Positions 7,201-14,883 of a stretch of 20,440 nt of DNA are shown in pieces (positions within the stretch are counted from its first letter, which is position 1; each line of letters opens with the position of its first letter). The notes below the pieces were generated by a model, which was given only the letters and a program-made list of their open reading frames with translations, ran no database searches and had not been told where the DNA came from. A program made the translations under genes and the position numbers. This DNA comes from JACGMN01 sp964522635 (GTDB taxonomy: Archaea > Halobacteriota > Syntropharchaeia > Alkanophagales > Methanospirareceae): assembly GCA_964522635.1 (NCBI GenBank), contig CAZFWT010000032.1, positions 1 through 20,440 of the forward strand, in the 5' to 3' direction.

Positions 7201-8100
7201 TTAGATGGGTTTACGAATTTTGGCAATTCTAATATAAGCTTTCCCTTCGTGGTTTTCAATTATCTTTACAGCATCAGTACTGGATAGAGTATGAATACAC
7301 GCGTGATGTACAGTTAATATAAGATCCTGAAAGTTTTGATTCTTTTCCATGTTTTCAATAGTTAAACCAATTTTTTTACATTTTGAAGCAGAAAGATGTC
7401 GCGCATGTGATAAAGTTAACGCATGATCTCCAAGATCTTTTATGATTTTATCAGCTTTAGCAGCTTTATTTCTTTTATTTTTAAGCATGCCGGTCATTAA
7501 CCAATTTTTTACCATTATTTCAGACCATGCAATAGCTTTCTGACACTCACCTATTAAAGTCGGATCATACTTGGCTATGATGGGTTGCCAAAGAGGTATC
7601 TTTAACTTATCTTTTTTACACTCTAGGTATGCCTGTTTAAACTCTTCTATAACCCCATGAGCGGGAAGCCCTTTAAATTGTGGATCAATGGGCCCTAAGC
7701 TTGATTGTTTTCCCATTACGATGCTCCTACAAGCGCAAGAAATCATAGTGCCCGCGGACATAGCCAACTGTGGTACAATAGCTCTTATATCGGTTCCAAA
7801 CATTTGTCGCAGATACTCAACAATAGATTCAGTTGCAGCTGTTTCTCCCCCAGGAGTGTGTAAAATTAAATCCAAACCCTTACTACGGTCTAGCCCATGA
7901 ATTGTAGTCATAAAACCGATCTTGTCGTCATCAGTGATATGAAGTCCTTCGATATTTTGCTTTTGCAGCCAACCAGAATAATATATAATCACATTACGCT
8001 CAGTAAGATCGTGCAGCTGCCGGAGATATTTACGACGAATGGCATCCTGTGCACTGACAGCCGCTTTTAGCTCAGTTAATAAATCATTCCAATCTGGCAT
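7201..8100 (-). CDS. SDH-family (ClpP/SppA-like) serine protease
   Basis: A 299-residue protein with the fold signatures of the serine dehydrogenase proteinase family (ClpP/crotonase superfamily, SppA-related). LDLILHTPGGETAATESIVEYL (about 77-98) supplies the glycine-rich oxyanion turn, VPQLAMSAGTMIS (109-121) holds the probable nucleophile Ser115, and SSLGPIDPQ (133-141) is the conserved active-site-adjacent loop. No classical signal peptide is visible. The N-terminal stretch NVIIYYSGWLQ could be a membrane-facing strand or helix but is weakly hydrophobic, so the enzyme is likely cytoplasmic or peripheral. The C-terminal third is helical and does not suggest a known domain. The gene overlaps the stop of the 63-residue gene upstream by 17 bases, so they form a two-gene unit. 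It lies inside an integrated element beside restriction genes. A defence or stress role is inference; substrates are unknown. Confidence 0.82.
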   Translation of the reverse strand: MPDWNDLLTELKAAVSAQDAIRRKYLRQLHDLTERNVIIYYSGWLQKQNIEGLHITDDDKIGFMTTIHGLDRSKGLDLILHTPGGETAATESIVEYLRQMFGTDIRAIVPQLAMSAGTMISCACRSIVMGKQSSLGPIDPQFKGLPAHGVIEEFKQAYLECKKDKLKIPLWQPIIAKYDPTLIGECQKAIAWSEIMVKNWLMTGMLKNKRNKAAKADKIIKDLGDHALTLSHARHLSASKCKKIGLTIENMEKNQNFQDLILTVHHACIHTLSSTDAVKIIENHEGKAYIRIAKIRKPI

Positions 8101-8275
8101 CCTTCTTTTTTTCCTCTGAAGAATTATCTAAAATCACAAATTGGATAACTTTTTCTTCGATTTTTGGTTGAACTAATCCTTGGGATAAAATTTTCTCCCT
8201 TTCGCTTTTACTCAACAAATTGAGAGTTTTGAAAACACTAAATATCTCCTTTTCCTCTAATTTTTGTTCGTTCAT
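8084..8275 (-). CDS. Small charged protein preceding the SDH protease
   Basis: A 63-residue protein, not recognised. It is rich in Glu and Lys, with a predicted helical first half (KEIFSVFKTLNLLSKSEREKILSQG) and a short beta-like core (EEKVIQFVILD) before an acidic/basic tail. It has its own TATA box 38-49 bases upstream and overlaps the start of the protease gene, which suggests translational coupling and a partner role such as adaptor, inhibitor or regulator. That role is inference only. The SEREKIL segment resembles a helix-turn-helix-sized helix pair but is too short to call. Confidence 0.6.
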   Translation of the reverse strand: MNEQKLEEKEIFSVFKTLNLLSKSEREKILSQGLVQPKIEEKVIQFVILDNSSEEKKKDARLE

Positions 8276-8312
8276 ATTGCCTTGGCTTCTTTTTATCTAT
8301 ACTCAAGAAAGG

Positions 8313-8324
8313 GTTATATATAAC
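8313..8324 (-). promoter_or_regulatory. Palindromic TATA box of the protease operon
   Basis: GTTATATATAAC reads the same on both strands and is preceded on the minus strand by the BRE-like CGAAA. It sits 38-49 bases upstream of the ATG at 8275, so the leader would be short. Confidence 0.6.
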
Positions 8325-8409
8325 TTTCGTTTTCACACTTCGCTTTCGTTCCAGCTTCTTCTCACCGTATCCTAGCTTTTCGGTTCCGTGAATTTTGAGA
8401 TTACAAATG

Positions 8410-8703
8410 CTAGAGCCCCTTCTTCAGCACCGCCTTCACATCCGCGACCTTATCAGTCACCGTATACACCCTCAGCGCCGTTCCTCTCTGCTCCAGTTCT
8501 AGCAGAATGAGGATTCCGTAGTTGCTCTTCACGAATCCGCGCTCCTTTAACTTAAGGAGATGATACGCAACGAGCCCTCTCTTTACATCTAGGGCTCGGC
8601 TTATCCAGTCGATGTGCATCGGCTTCCCCGTAAGCAGCTCCACGATCCTGTACCGGATAGGGTGCATCAATACGTGCGCATCTTCCAGGAGCTTTGCATC
8701 CAT
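8410..8703 (-). CDS. ArsR-like winged-helix transcriptional regulator
   Basis: A 97-residue protein with the MHPIRYRIVELLTGKPMHIDWISRAL helix-turn-helix and the recognition helix segment KRGLVAYHLLKLKERGFV. The wing LILLELEQRGTALRVYTVTDKV follows. This is the ArsR/HTH_20-like layout common in euryarchaea (HP-RYRI-ELL, HI-ISRAL, YHL-L-E-GFV). It is likely a dimeric repressor binding DNA near its own gene. No cysteine pair for metal sensing is visible. It is divergent from the nuclease-EVE gene across a 244-bp gap that holds a TATA box in each direction, so it is the natural candidate to control both itself and the restriction genes. That control is inference. Confidence 0.85.
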   Translation of the reverse strand: MDAKLLEDAHVLMHPIRYRIVELLTGKPMHIDWISRALDVKRGLVAYHLLKLKERGFVKSNYGILILLELEQRGTALRVYTVTDKVADVKAVLKKGL

Positions 8704-8749
8704 CGGCTCTTCTTTCGGATGACCTCAGTAGTGTGAAAATACTTAGCGC

Positions 8750-8759
8750 CATATAATAC
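8750..8759 (-). promoter_or_regulatory. TATA box for the ArsR-like regulator
   Basis: The minus strand reads TATTATATGG about 47-56 bases upstream of the ATG at 8703. It lies on the divergent side of the regulator/restriction gap. Confidence 0.45.
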
Positions 8760-8883
8760 TTTCGGTGCACGGCGCCTTCTTCGGCGGTTCGCCGTCGTCA
8801 TCGGAAGAAGTTGATTATGGTGAATGAGGTGCTTCGGATTGGGCGTCGGCGTATAAATTTGACAGAGGCAAATAAAGGATAAC

Positions 8884-8893
8884 CTTATATAAC
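8884..8893 (+). promoter_or_regulatory. TATA box for the restriction operon
   Basis: CTTATATAAC is preceded by purine-rich AAAGGATAAC. It lies about 55 bases before the ATG at 8948, so transcription would start near 8915. AGGTGG at 8937-8942 is a good ribosome binding site for that ATG. Confidence 0.55.
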
Positions 8894-8947
8894 TAGTAGG
8901 ATGATAGCGATATACGGGGGGTCTGTCGTCCTAAATAGGTGGTAAAT

Positions 8948-10078
8948 ATGAGTATTAGCTTGACGCAAATCTTGAACCTCGTAGGCTCGTTAAAGGATGA
9001 CGGAGATGCGAAGGAACGGTTCAGAAGTTACCTTAGAGACAACGTCAGGGAAGTGGGTCAGCTACGGGACTATATCTATGAATGCCTAAGAAGTTCGGGC
9101 GATCAATATAACCGCGCTCTGCAGGATTTGGTGAATCATCTCGCTACTTTTCTCGGCTTTGATTCTGTTTTCGGTAGATACCACGGAATAACGGGAGCAA
9201 TCGGATTTGACGGGCTATGGAAATCGCCAACCGGTTTTTTTATCGTTGCTGAAGTCAAAACGACTGAAGCATACGCCATCAAGACCGCTCCGCTCCTTGG
9301 GTACATAGATGCTTTGATTTCCGATAATGAGATACCAGATCGTGAACCTGCGTTGGGTCTTTACGTCGTAGGACGTCCTGACGCAGATCTAAGACAACTG
9401 GAGCATGCAATCACCGCTCAAAAATTAACTCATCAGCTCCGTACAATATCTGTCGAATCCCTTCTATCGCTCGCCGACCTGTATAACGAGTATGATGTTA
9501 GCCACGAAGATGTTCTTGCAGTGCTAAAACCTTCCTTAGCGAATGTGGATCCTGTTGTTGATATGATGGCACGGCTCGTTGCTCAGCCCCCGCCACCGTC
9601 TGATGAAGAAAAAATACCACCCGAAGAAGTAACTCCTGCGGAAAGGCAACATTGGCTTACACCGGTTAGAAGTGATGAAGAGCAAACCGCCGATGAAGTT
9701 ATCGAAAGCCTTGTGAAAGAAGAGCATATTTATGCATTTGGCGAGCGGACGCCTGGTCGCCGACATATAAAACCAGGCGATCTTATCTGCTTCTATTCAT
9801 CAGGCAAAGGAGTCGTCGCTCATGCTCAGATTGCTTCGGTGCCCGAGTACAAGGTGCAACCCAAGGTTCACCATCTGGACCGCTATCCATGGGTATTTCG
9901 TGTTAAAGATGCGCATCTCTACTTAGATGACCCCGTTATCATAGACGCCTCACTAAGGAGCCAATTAGATGCGTTTTCGGGTCGAGAGGACAAAGCATGG
10001 GCTTGGTTTGTTCAAGCAACGCGAAGGGTAAGCGAACATGATTTTAAGGTGTTAACCCGCTTTACGAATCATCCATAA
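8948..10078 (+). CDS. PD-(D/E)XK nuclease fused to an EVE/PUA-like domain
   Basis: A 376-residue protein from ATG 8948. A GTG at 8939 is in frame, but it overlaps the ribosome binding site AGGTGG. The N-terminal half (about 50-150) holds GFDGLW (D88) followed by FFIVAEVKTTEAY (E102, K104), the D-x(n)-E-x-K core of the PD-(D/E)XK nuclease fold. A Pro/Glu-rich linker (about 213-245) leads to a C-terminal domain (about 258-363): HIYAFGERTPGRRHIKPGDLICFYSS, GVVAHAQIASVPE, YPWVFRVKDAHLYLDDP and WAWFVQATRRVSEHDF. That order matches the EVE/YTH-like PUA fold, whose members read modified bases. The protein may therefore be a modification-sensing restriction nuclease. A type IIG-like enzyme follows after 24 bases in the same operon. 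The nuclease call is fairly secure, the EVE call likely, and the joint role inference. Confidence 0.8.
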   Translation: MSISLTQILNLVGSLKDDGDAKERFRSYLRDNVREVGQLRDYIYECLRSSGDQYNRALQDLVNHLATFLGFDSVFGRYHGITGAIGFDGLWKSPTGFFIVAEVKTTEAYAIKTAPLLGYIDALISDNEIPDREPALGLYVVGRPDADLRQLEHAITAQKLTHQLRTISVESLLSLADLYNEYDVSHEDVLAVLKPSLANVDPVVDMMARLVAQPPPPSDEEKIPPEEVTPAERQHWLTPVRSDEEQTADEVIESLVKEEHIYAFGERTPGRRHIKPGDLICFYSSGKGVVAHAQIASVPEYKVQPKVHHLDRYPWVFRVKDAHLYLDDPVIIDASLRSQLDAFSGREDKAWAWFVQATRRVSEHDFKVLTRFTNHP

Positions 10079-10102
10079 CGCGCTTTTAGCGATCACAAGG
10101 AA

Positions 10103-12976
10103 ATGAATGCCAATAAAGAAGCAGCTAAACAAGAGATAGCGAAACTCGTCGAGCGGTTCACGTTGAATCTAGACGCATATAAGAGATCAACGTACAATGA
10201 GGCGCAGGCAAGACGTGAATTTATTGATCCTCTCTTTGAAGCTCTCGGCTGGGACATAAATAATAAACAAGGCTACGCGGAACAATACAAAGAAGTCATC
10301 CACGAGGATGCTATAAAAGTAGGGGGCTCGTCGAAAGCACCAGATTATTGCTTTCGGATCGGCGGTCAAAGGAAGTTCTTCGTGGAAGCCAAGAAACCCG
10401 CTGTCAATATAAAAGAAGAGGTGAGCCCTTCTTATCAGCTTAGACGGTATGCTTGGAGTGCGAAACTGCCGTTGTCTATTTTGACTGATTTTGAAGAGTT
10501 GTCCGTTTTTGACTGCCAAATCAAACCAAATCCGAATGACAAAGCAGATGTAGCTAGAATATTATACATACCATTTACCCAGTATTTGGATCGATTTGAT
10601 GAGATTTATGATGTATTTTCAAAAGAGGCAATTCTCAAGGGAAGTTTCGACCGTTACGCACAATCAACGAAAGGAAAAAAGGGTACCGCAGAAGTAGACA
10701 GCGAGTTCCTGAAGGAGATAGAAAACTGGCGTGAGCTGCTAGCAAAGAATATCGCACTTCGCAACCCTGATTTGTCCATTTACGAACTAAACTACGCAGT
10801 GCAGAAGATAATAGACCGGATTATATTTATGCGAATATGCGAGGATAGAGGTATAGAACCATATGAACGATTAGGTGCACAGGCAGAAGGCAGTGATGTG
10901 TACAAACATATATTGAACCAATTTAGACTGGCAGAATCAAAATATAATAGTGGCATATTTGATTTTGAAAATGATAAAATTACACCAATATTGAAAATCG
11001 ATGATAGAGTCTTGAAGATGATTATTCAAAGTCTGTACTATCCAAAGTCGCCCTACGAATTTTCAGTGCTCGGCGTTGAAATTCTAGGGAACGTATACGA
11101 GCAATTCTTAGGCAAGGTTATCAGGCTGACAGCAGGACATCAGGCAAAAGTAGAGACCAAGCCAGAAGTGAAGAAGGCCGGTGGTGTGTATTACACGCCA
11201 CAGTATATTGTTGAGTATATTGTTAATAACACCGTCGGTAAACTGATAGCAGGAAAGACACCGGATGAGATTGCTGATATAAAGATTCTCGACCCCGCTT
11301 GCGGCTCGGGGAGCTTCCTTCTCGGTGCCTATACATATTTGCTGAAGTACCATTTGGATTGGTACACCAGTCACCAGCCGAAAAAGCACAAACATGCGAT
11401 GTTTCAGGTTCGCGAGAACGAGTGGTACCTGACAACAGCGGAGAAGAAGCGTATTCTACTGAATAATATATTCGGTGTGGACATAGACCCTCAGGCAGTG
11501 GAAGTTACGAAACTGAGTTTGCTGCTGAAGGTGCTTGAGCACGAAAGCAGAGAGAGTATAGATCAGCAAGTAAAATTAGGATTAGAAGGCGTACTGCCAA
11601 ACCTTGATGATAATATCAAGTGTGGTAATTCACTTATCGGACCAGATTTTTACGATAAACAGCAAACGACACTTTTTAATGAGGACGAAATAAGGAAAAT
11701 TAACGTATTTAATTGGAATGATGATGTAAAAGGATTTGGTAAGATTATGAAACGCGGTGGATTTAATTGCGTTATTGGCAATCCCCCTTATGTTATGTTT
11801 GCAGAGTTACCAGGTGTGACATATCTCCTCGAGAAATATACTCAATCTTTTGGGAAGCCTGATTTGTATAGGTTCTTTATAGAAAAATCTTATTATTTAC
11901 TAAATAACAATGGCCTATTTGCATTTATTCTGCCTAATACTTTGCTGACCATTCCGGCGGCCAAACTGCTCCGAGAATTTCTGTTAAAAAATACAAACAT
12001 CGTAAAGATTTGTAATTTCTGGGGGCAGGTTTTTCGGAATGTTGATACTAACAATATTATCCTAATATACGAAAAAAAAGAGCCCAGCGATTCAGTTCAG
12101 ATTTTGGATGACCGAGCACTACAACCAAGCGGTGAGACACTATTAAAAGCAGAAATCGAATCTAACTTCATCTCCAAAAAGGATTGGTTGGATGATGAGA
12201 CATTTAAATTTTCCATTTTCGTTAGTTCAGAGATTTTACCTATATTAAAGCGGATAGGTGATTGTTCTTTACCGTTTCACAATTTCGCTAAATATACCCT
12301 GGGGATGCAAGTTTACCATAACACTATGCACACATCAGAACAAATTAACAATAGGGTATATCACAGCAATGAAAAGAGAGACCAATCTTATTTCCCTGAA
12401 TCGAGAGGGACAAATATCAAGCGTTATAATTTTGAAAATGTTTTCAAGGAGTATGTCGCCTATGGTAGCTGGTGTTATAATAAACCAGAATGGGAATACT
12501 TTTCGGCACCTCGCATTGTAATGAGGGAGATTCCTGCCCAAACACTTATTTGTGCATATACGGACTCTATACACTGTTCAAATAAGGCGACAATTATTGT
12601 TATTCCGAAGGAAAACACAAACATCTACTATCTTTTAGGGATTCTTAACTCGAAATTGATGGGATTCTATATAAAAAATGCAGGTGAAAAGAGTAAACAG
12701 AGATTATTCCCTCGTATATCGCTGACAATGGTAAGAAACCTTCCAATAAGACCCATTGATCAAAGAATATCTTCAGAAAAATCACAGCACGATAAACTCA
12801 TTTCTTTGGTCGAGGATATGATTAATTTACAGAAGAAATATTACGAAGTAAAGATGGAACGCGACAAAGAACTTTACGAGAGGCAAATAATGATCGTTGA
12901 TGCGCAGATCGATAAGCTAGTTTATGAGTTGTACGGACTAACAGAGGAAGAGATAGCACTAGTTGAGAAATCGTAA
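10103..12976 (+). CDS. Type IIG-like (Eco57I/BREX-PglX-related) restriction-modification enzyme
   Basis: A 957-residue single chain. An N-terminal nuclease domain has a PD-(D/E)XK core (P80-D81 in KAPDYCF; E95-A-K97 in FFVEAKKP) and YQLRRYAWSA after it. A helical linker runs about 150-330. The N6-adenine methyltransferase has its AdoMet site at GVYYTPQYIVEYIV and ILDPACGSGSFLLGAY (motif I, about 396-410), IFGVDIDPQAVEVTKLSLLL (motif II/III, about 456-475), and the catalytic GNPPY (motif IV, 559-563). The C-terminal 350 residues contain target-recognition segments (KYTLGMQVYHN, YLLGILNSKLMGFYIKN) and a coiled-coil end (QKKYYEVKMERDKELYERQIM). The chain should both cut and methylate one DNA site. 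The 3' half is more AT-rich than the 5' half, which fits recent swapping of target-recognition domains. It is in operon with the nuclease-EVE gene. Confidence 0.92.
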   Translation: MNANKEAAKQEIAKLVERFTLNLDAYKRSTYNEAQARREFIDPLFEALGWDINNKQGYAEQYKEVIHEDAIKVGGSSKAPDYCFRIGGQRKFFVEAKKPAVNIKEEVSPSYQLRRYAWSAKLPLSILTDFEELSVFDCQIKPNPNDKADVARILYIPFTQYLDRFDEIYDVFSKEAILKGSFDRYAQSTKGKKGTAEVDSEFLKEIENWRELLAKNIALRNPDLSIYELNYAVQKIIDRIIFMRICEDRGIEPYERLGAQAEGSDVYKHILNQFRLAESKYNSGIFDFENDKITPILKIDDRVLKMIIQSLYYPKSPYEFSVLGVEILGNVYEQFLGKVIRLTAGHQAKVETKPEVKKAGGVYYTPQYIVEYIVNNTVGKLIAGKTPDEIADIKILDPACGSGSFLLGAYTYLLKYHLDWYTSHQPKKHKHAMFQVRENEWYLTTAEKKRILLNNIFGVDIDPQAVEVTKLSLLLKVLEHESRESIDQQVKLGLEGVLPNLDDNIKCGNSLIGPDFYDKQQTTLFNEDEIRKINVFNWNDDVKGFGKIMKRGGFNCVIGNPPYVMFAELPGVTYLLEKYTQSFGKPDLYRFFIEKSYYLLNNNGLFAFILPNTLLTIPAAKLLREFLLKNTNIVKICNFWGQVFRNVDTNNIILIYEKKEPSDSVQILDDRALQPSGETLLKAEIESNFISKKDWLDDETFKFSIFVSSEILPILKRIGDCSLPFHNFAKYTLGMQVYHNTMHTSEQINNRVYHSNEKRDQSYFPESRGTNIKRYNFENVFKEYVAYGSWCYNKPEWEYFSAPRIVMREIPAQTLICAYTDSIHCSNKATIIVIPKENTNIYYLLGILNSKLMGFYIKNAGEKSKQRLFPRISLTMVRNLPIRPIDQRISSEKSQHDKLISLVEDMINLQKKYYEVKMERDKELYERQIMIVDAQIDKLVYELYGLTEEEIALVEKS

Positions 12977-13090
12977 TAAATGGTATAGACGGTCTAAATA
13001 CGTCCTTCTCTTTCCTTCCGTCACATCTTTACCTTTAACCTCATTTTGCCAGCACCTTTCAGGCGGCGGAAGAGAAGTAAGAGTAGTTGA

Positions 13091-13663
13091 TCACAGCCAT
13101 CCAGCGATCCAACGCGTCATCGCTTTCTTATCCTCGTCGATGAAAGGCAAATTGATGTAGTGCTGCAGCGATGTGAGCGTGGAGTGACCCTGCGATAAGT
13201 AAACCAGGTTTGTCGCTTCGGGGAAATAGAAGATAAGCCAGCTTTCGAGAGTCTTCCGCGTACTCCGCGCTGAGATACCTATGGGATCGAGCCCACCCTT
13301 CTTCGCCCACAATTTTAACGATTCGTCAAAAACCTGCACCGTCGGCAGCTTCTTCTTACTCTCCAAGAAGTAGGGCATGATCGCTTTAGCCAAAGACGAG
13401 AGCCTTATCCACCTTTCCGCCTGCTTCCTTTTCATCTTGAGTTGCGCTTCTGAGGGCAGGTGTATGAAATTGCCATCGAACCACCCCGGATTCCGCTGAA
13501 TCCTGCGGCACTCCTCATATCGCGCACCAAGAAGAAGGCAGCCGTCTAGAAGCGTTCTTTTTTCGGTCTTATCCGCGCCAGCTCTCAGAGCTTCATATTC
13601 AGACGGGCGAAGAATCCGCGTCTTGATCTTCTTACCCTTCAGAATCGGAACATTGGTGACCAT
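13091..13663 (-). CDS. Compact tyrosine recombinase (integrase)
   Basis: Only 190 residues, about the size of a catalytic domain alone. Visible active-site elements are Arg48 in LLGARYEECR (box I), a basic stretch KMKRK (about 77-81) where the beta-hairpin Lys is expected, SARSTRKT with Arg136 (box II, with Arg133 where His is usual), SQGHSTLTS with His160, and QHYINLPF with Tyr169 as the nucleophile. The spacing H-x8-Y is normal. No separate core-binding domain precedes it, so DNA-end recognition may need help. It is the only integrase in the element and so the likely agent of insertion in tRNA-Gly. It sits about 6 kb from both att repeats rather than beside one, which is unusual. The gene is intact, not split by integration. 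Confidence 0.85.
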   Translation of the reverse strand: MVTNVPILKGKKIKTRILRPSEYEALRAGADKTEKRTLLDGCLLLGARYEECRRIQRNPGWFDGNFIHLPSEAQLKMKRKQAERWIRLSSLAKAIMPYFLESKKKLPTVQVFDESLKLWAKKGGLDPIGISARSTRKTLESWLIFYFPEATNLVYLSQGHSTLTSLQHYINLPFIDEDKKAMTRWIAGWL

Positions 13664-13682
13664 AACTACCCTTATGTTTTTA

Positions 13683-13692
13683 TTTTATTTAT
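13683..13692 (-). promoter_or_regulatory. TATA-like element of the integrase gene
   Basis: The minus strand reads CATAAATAAA, centred about 25 bases upstream of the integrase ATG, so the transcript may be leaderless. The rest of 13693-13889 shows no gene. Confidence 0.35.
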
Positions 13693-13889
13693 GGGTTAAT
13701 GATGTAGTCAGGGCAATTGAAACACTTATCACGCTCGATCTAAGGCATAGACGCTACACTATCCCTTACGTTTATGTATAAAACTTCAGTACGATATTAG
13801 ATGTCCTTTAAGAGCGCGATTACCATAAGTAAAGAATAATCAACTAAAGGGGTAGAAGAAAACGTTTAAATTGAGCCTTGTATTTAGGG

Positions 13890-13898
13890 TAATATAAA
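13890..13898 (+). promoter_or_regulatory. TATA box of the winged-helix gene
   Basis: TAATATAAA is centred 28 bases before the ATG at 13922, which predicts a leaderless mRNA. No Shine-Dalgarno precedes the ATG, consistent with that. Confidence 0.6.
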
Positions 13899-13921
13899 GG
13901 TAGACATCTATCCTATTAAAT

Positions 13922-14284
13922 ATGGCAGTATTCAACCCGTATCCAGGACTAGGAGAAGAGGAGCGTCGAGAGCTTTGGGCACAGCAGATTGCTGGTAACG
14001 TACTGCTTTATGAAATCTTCATGCGACTTTACCTCTGTAAGAAACCCATCAGGATTGACTTGTTGACGACTATGATTTGGCGAGAGCATACCCTTCGCTT
14101 CAAGCGAAGTACCGTACGGCACAGAATCATGGATCTCTGCTACTACGATCACCTCATACAGAAATTTAAACGAGGAAAATTCAGCTACGTACAACTAAAC
14201 GCTGAGGGTCTGAGATTAGTTGCGATCATGATGAAGTTGATGAAAATTTCCAAGATGAGTCTCTCTCACCCCCTCGTCCTGTAA
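13922..14284 (+). CDS. Small winged-helix DNA-binding protein of the element
   Basis: A 120-residue protein of no recognised family. Residues about 25-100 have the pattern of a winged helix: helices NVLLYEIFMRLYLCKKPIRI and DLLTTMIW, a recognition helix FKRSTVRHRIMDLCYYDHL, and a basic beta-wing IQKFKRGKFSYVQLNAEGLRL. It is the only rightward gene in the right half of the element and converges on the candidate structural pair. With its own leaderless promoter it is a candidate regulator of integration or of the structural module. That is inference from position. Confidence 0.65.
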   Translation: MAVFNPYPGLGEEERRELWAQQIAGNVLLYEIFMRLYLCKKPIRIDLLTTMIWREHTLRFKRSTVRHRIMDLCYYDHLIQKFKRGKFSYVQLNAEGLRLVAIMMKLMKISKMSLSHPLVL

Positions 14285-14304
14285 TGTAGAGTAAAAAATA
14301 GGGA

Positions 14305-14335
14305 TTAGCGGCCCGGGCGCTCACACGGCCGCTAA
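14305..14335. terminator. GC-rich hairpin between convergent genes
   Basis: TTAGCGGCC (14305-14313) and GGCCGCTAA (14327-14335) form a perfect 9-bp stem with a 13-base loop. It lies between the convergent winged-helix gene and the beta-rich protein gene. It may stop transcription from either side, but no T-run follows, so an operator is also possible. Confidence 0.4.
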
Positions 14336-14380
14336 ATCAGATGGCGCTAGGGGCAGGTGCGGTCAAGAGCAGTTTAAGAG

Positions 14381-14869
14381 CTAGCCGCGGGTCGCGCTGT
14401 TGTTCATGTCGGGCACCAGCACGAAACCAATGAACCAAACGTCGCTCGATTGTGCCGCGGTACTCGTGCCTTTCGGATAAAACACGAGTTTCAACGTCTC
14501 ACCGGGGCCGTAGAAGATCGCGTCGTCGCGAACACCCATTTTGTCTCGCATGTTGTAGATGTTCTGCAGGGACCAGTTGTGAATTTTTGCATTGCCGCGA
14601 TAGACGTCCACTTCCCGGAGATAGGTATCATTTACGTAAAAGCCGCCGATTACGAGCGAGCAGTTCTCTTTTAAATCGCGCTGCAGTGTATACGTGCTCT
14701 CACTCGCGGCGACGGTGATGACCTGAGCGGTCAGCCCCATGTCTTCAGGCTGAATTTCTCGGATGTTCATCACGCCTTGTACACCGCGTTCCGACGCGAA
14801 TTTCAGGAGCTCCGATTGCATCTGTGCCATCAACTTCTGACCTTGCTTAGAGTCCAAATTGTAGTACAT
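14381..14869 (-). CDS. Beta-rich protein of unknown family, candidate structural (capsid-like) protein
   Basis: 162 residues, not recognised. A helical N-terminal arm (MYYNLDSKQGQKLMAQMQSE) is followed by a long series of predicted strands: LTAQVITVAASESTYTLQ, ENCSLVIGGFYVND, LREVDVYRGNAKIHNWSLQ, DDAIFYGPGETLKLVFYP and VWFIGFVLVPD. This order of about 8 strands with a helical arm is what a single jelly-roll or beta-sandwich virion protein looks like. There are no membrane segments and only one Cys. It starts 14 bases after a small membrane protein gene (stop 14884), with GGGGGATG as ribosome binding site, and shares its promoter. Small element, separate transcription unit and membrane partner together suggest a structural role. 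This is inference; a secreted or regulatory beta-protein is the alternative. Confidence 0.6.
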   Translation of the reverse strand: MYYNLDSKQGQKLMAQMQSELLKFASERGVQGVMNIREIQPEDMGLTAQVITVAASESTYTLQRDLKENCSLVIGGFYVNDTYLREVDVYRGNAKIHNWSLQNIYNMRDKMGVRDDAIFYGPGETLKLVFYPKGTSTAAQSSDVWFIGFVLVPDMNNSATRG

Positions 14870-14883
14870 TTGTCTTCATCCCC

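Noticed and set aside
7130..8400. Resemblance between the CTTCGCTTCC-type stretch near 7160 and that near 8340
   Set aside because: The match is short, gapped and pyrimidine-rich. It is too weak to call a repeat.
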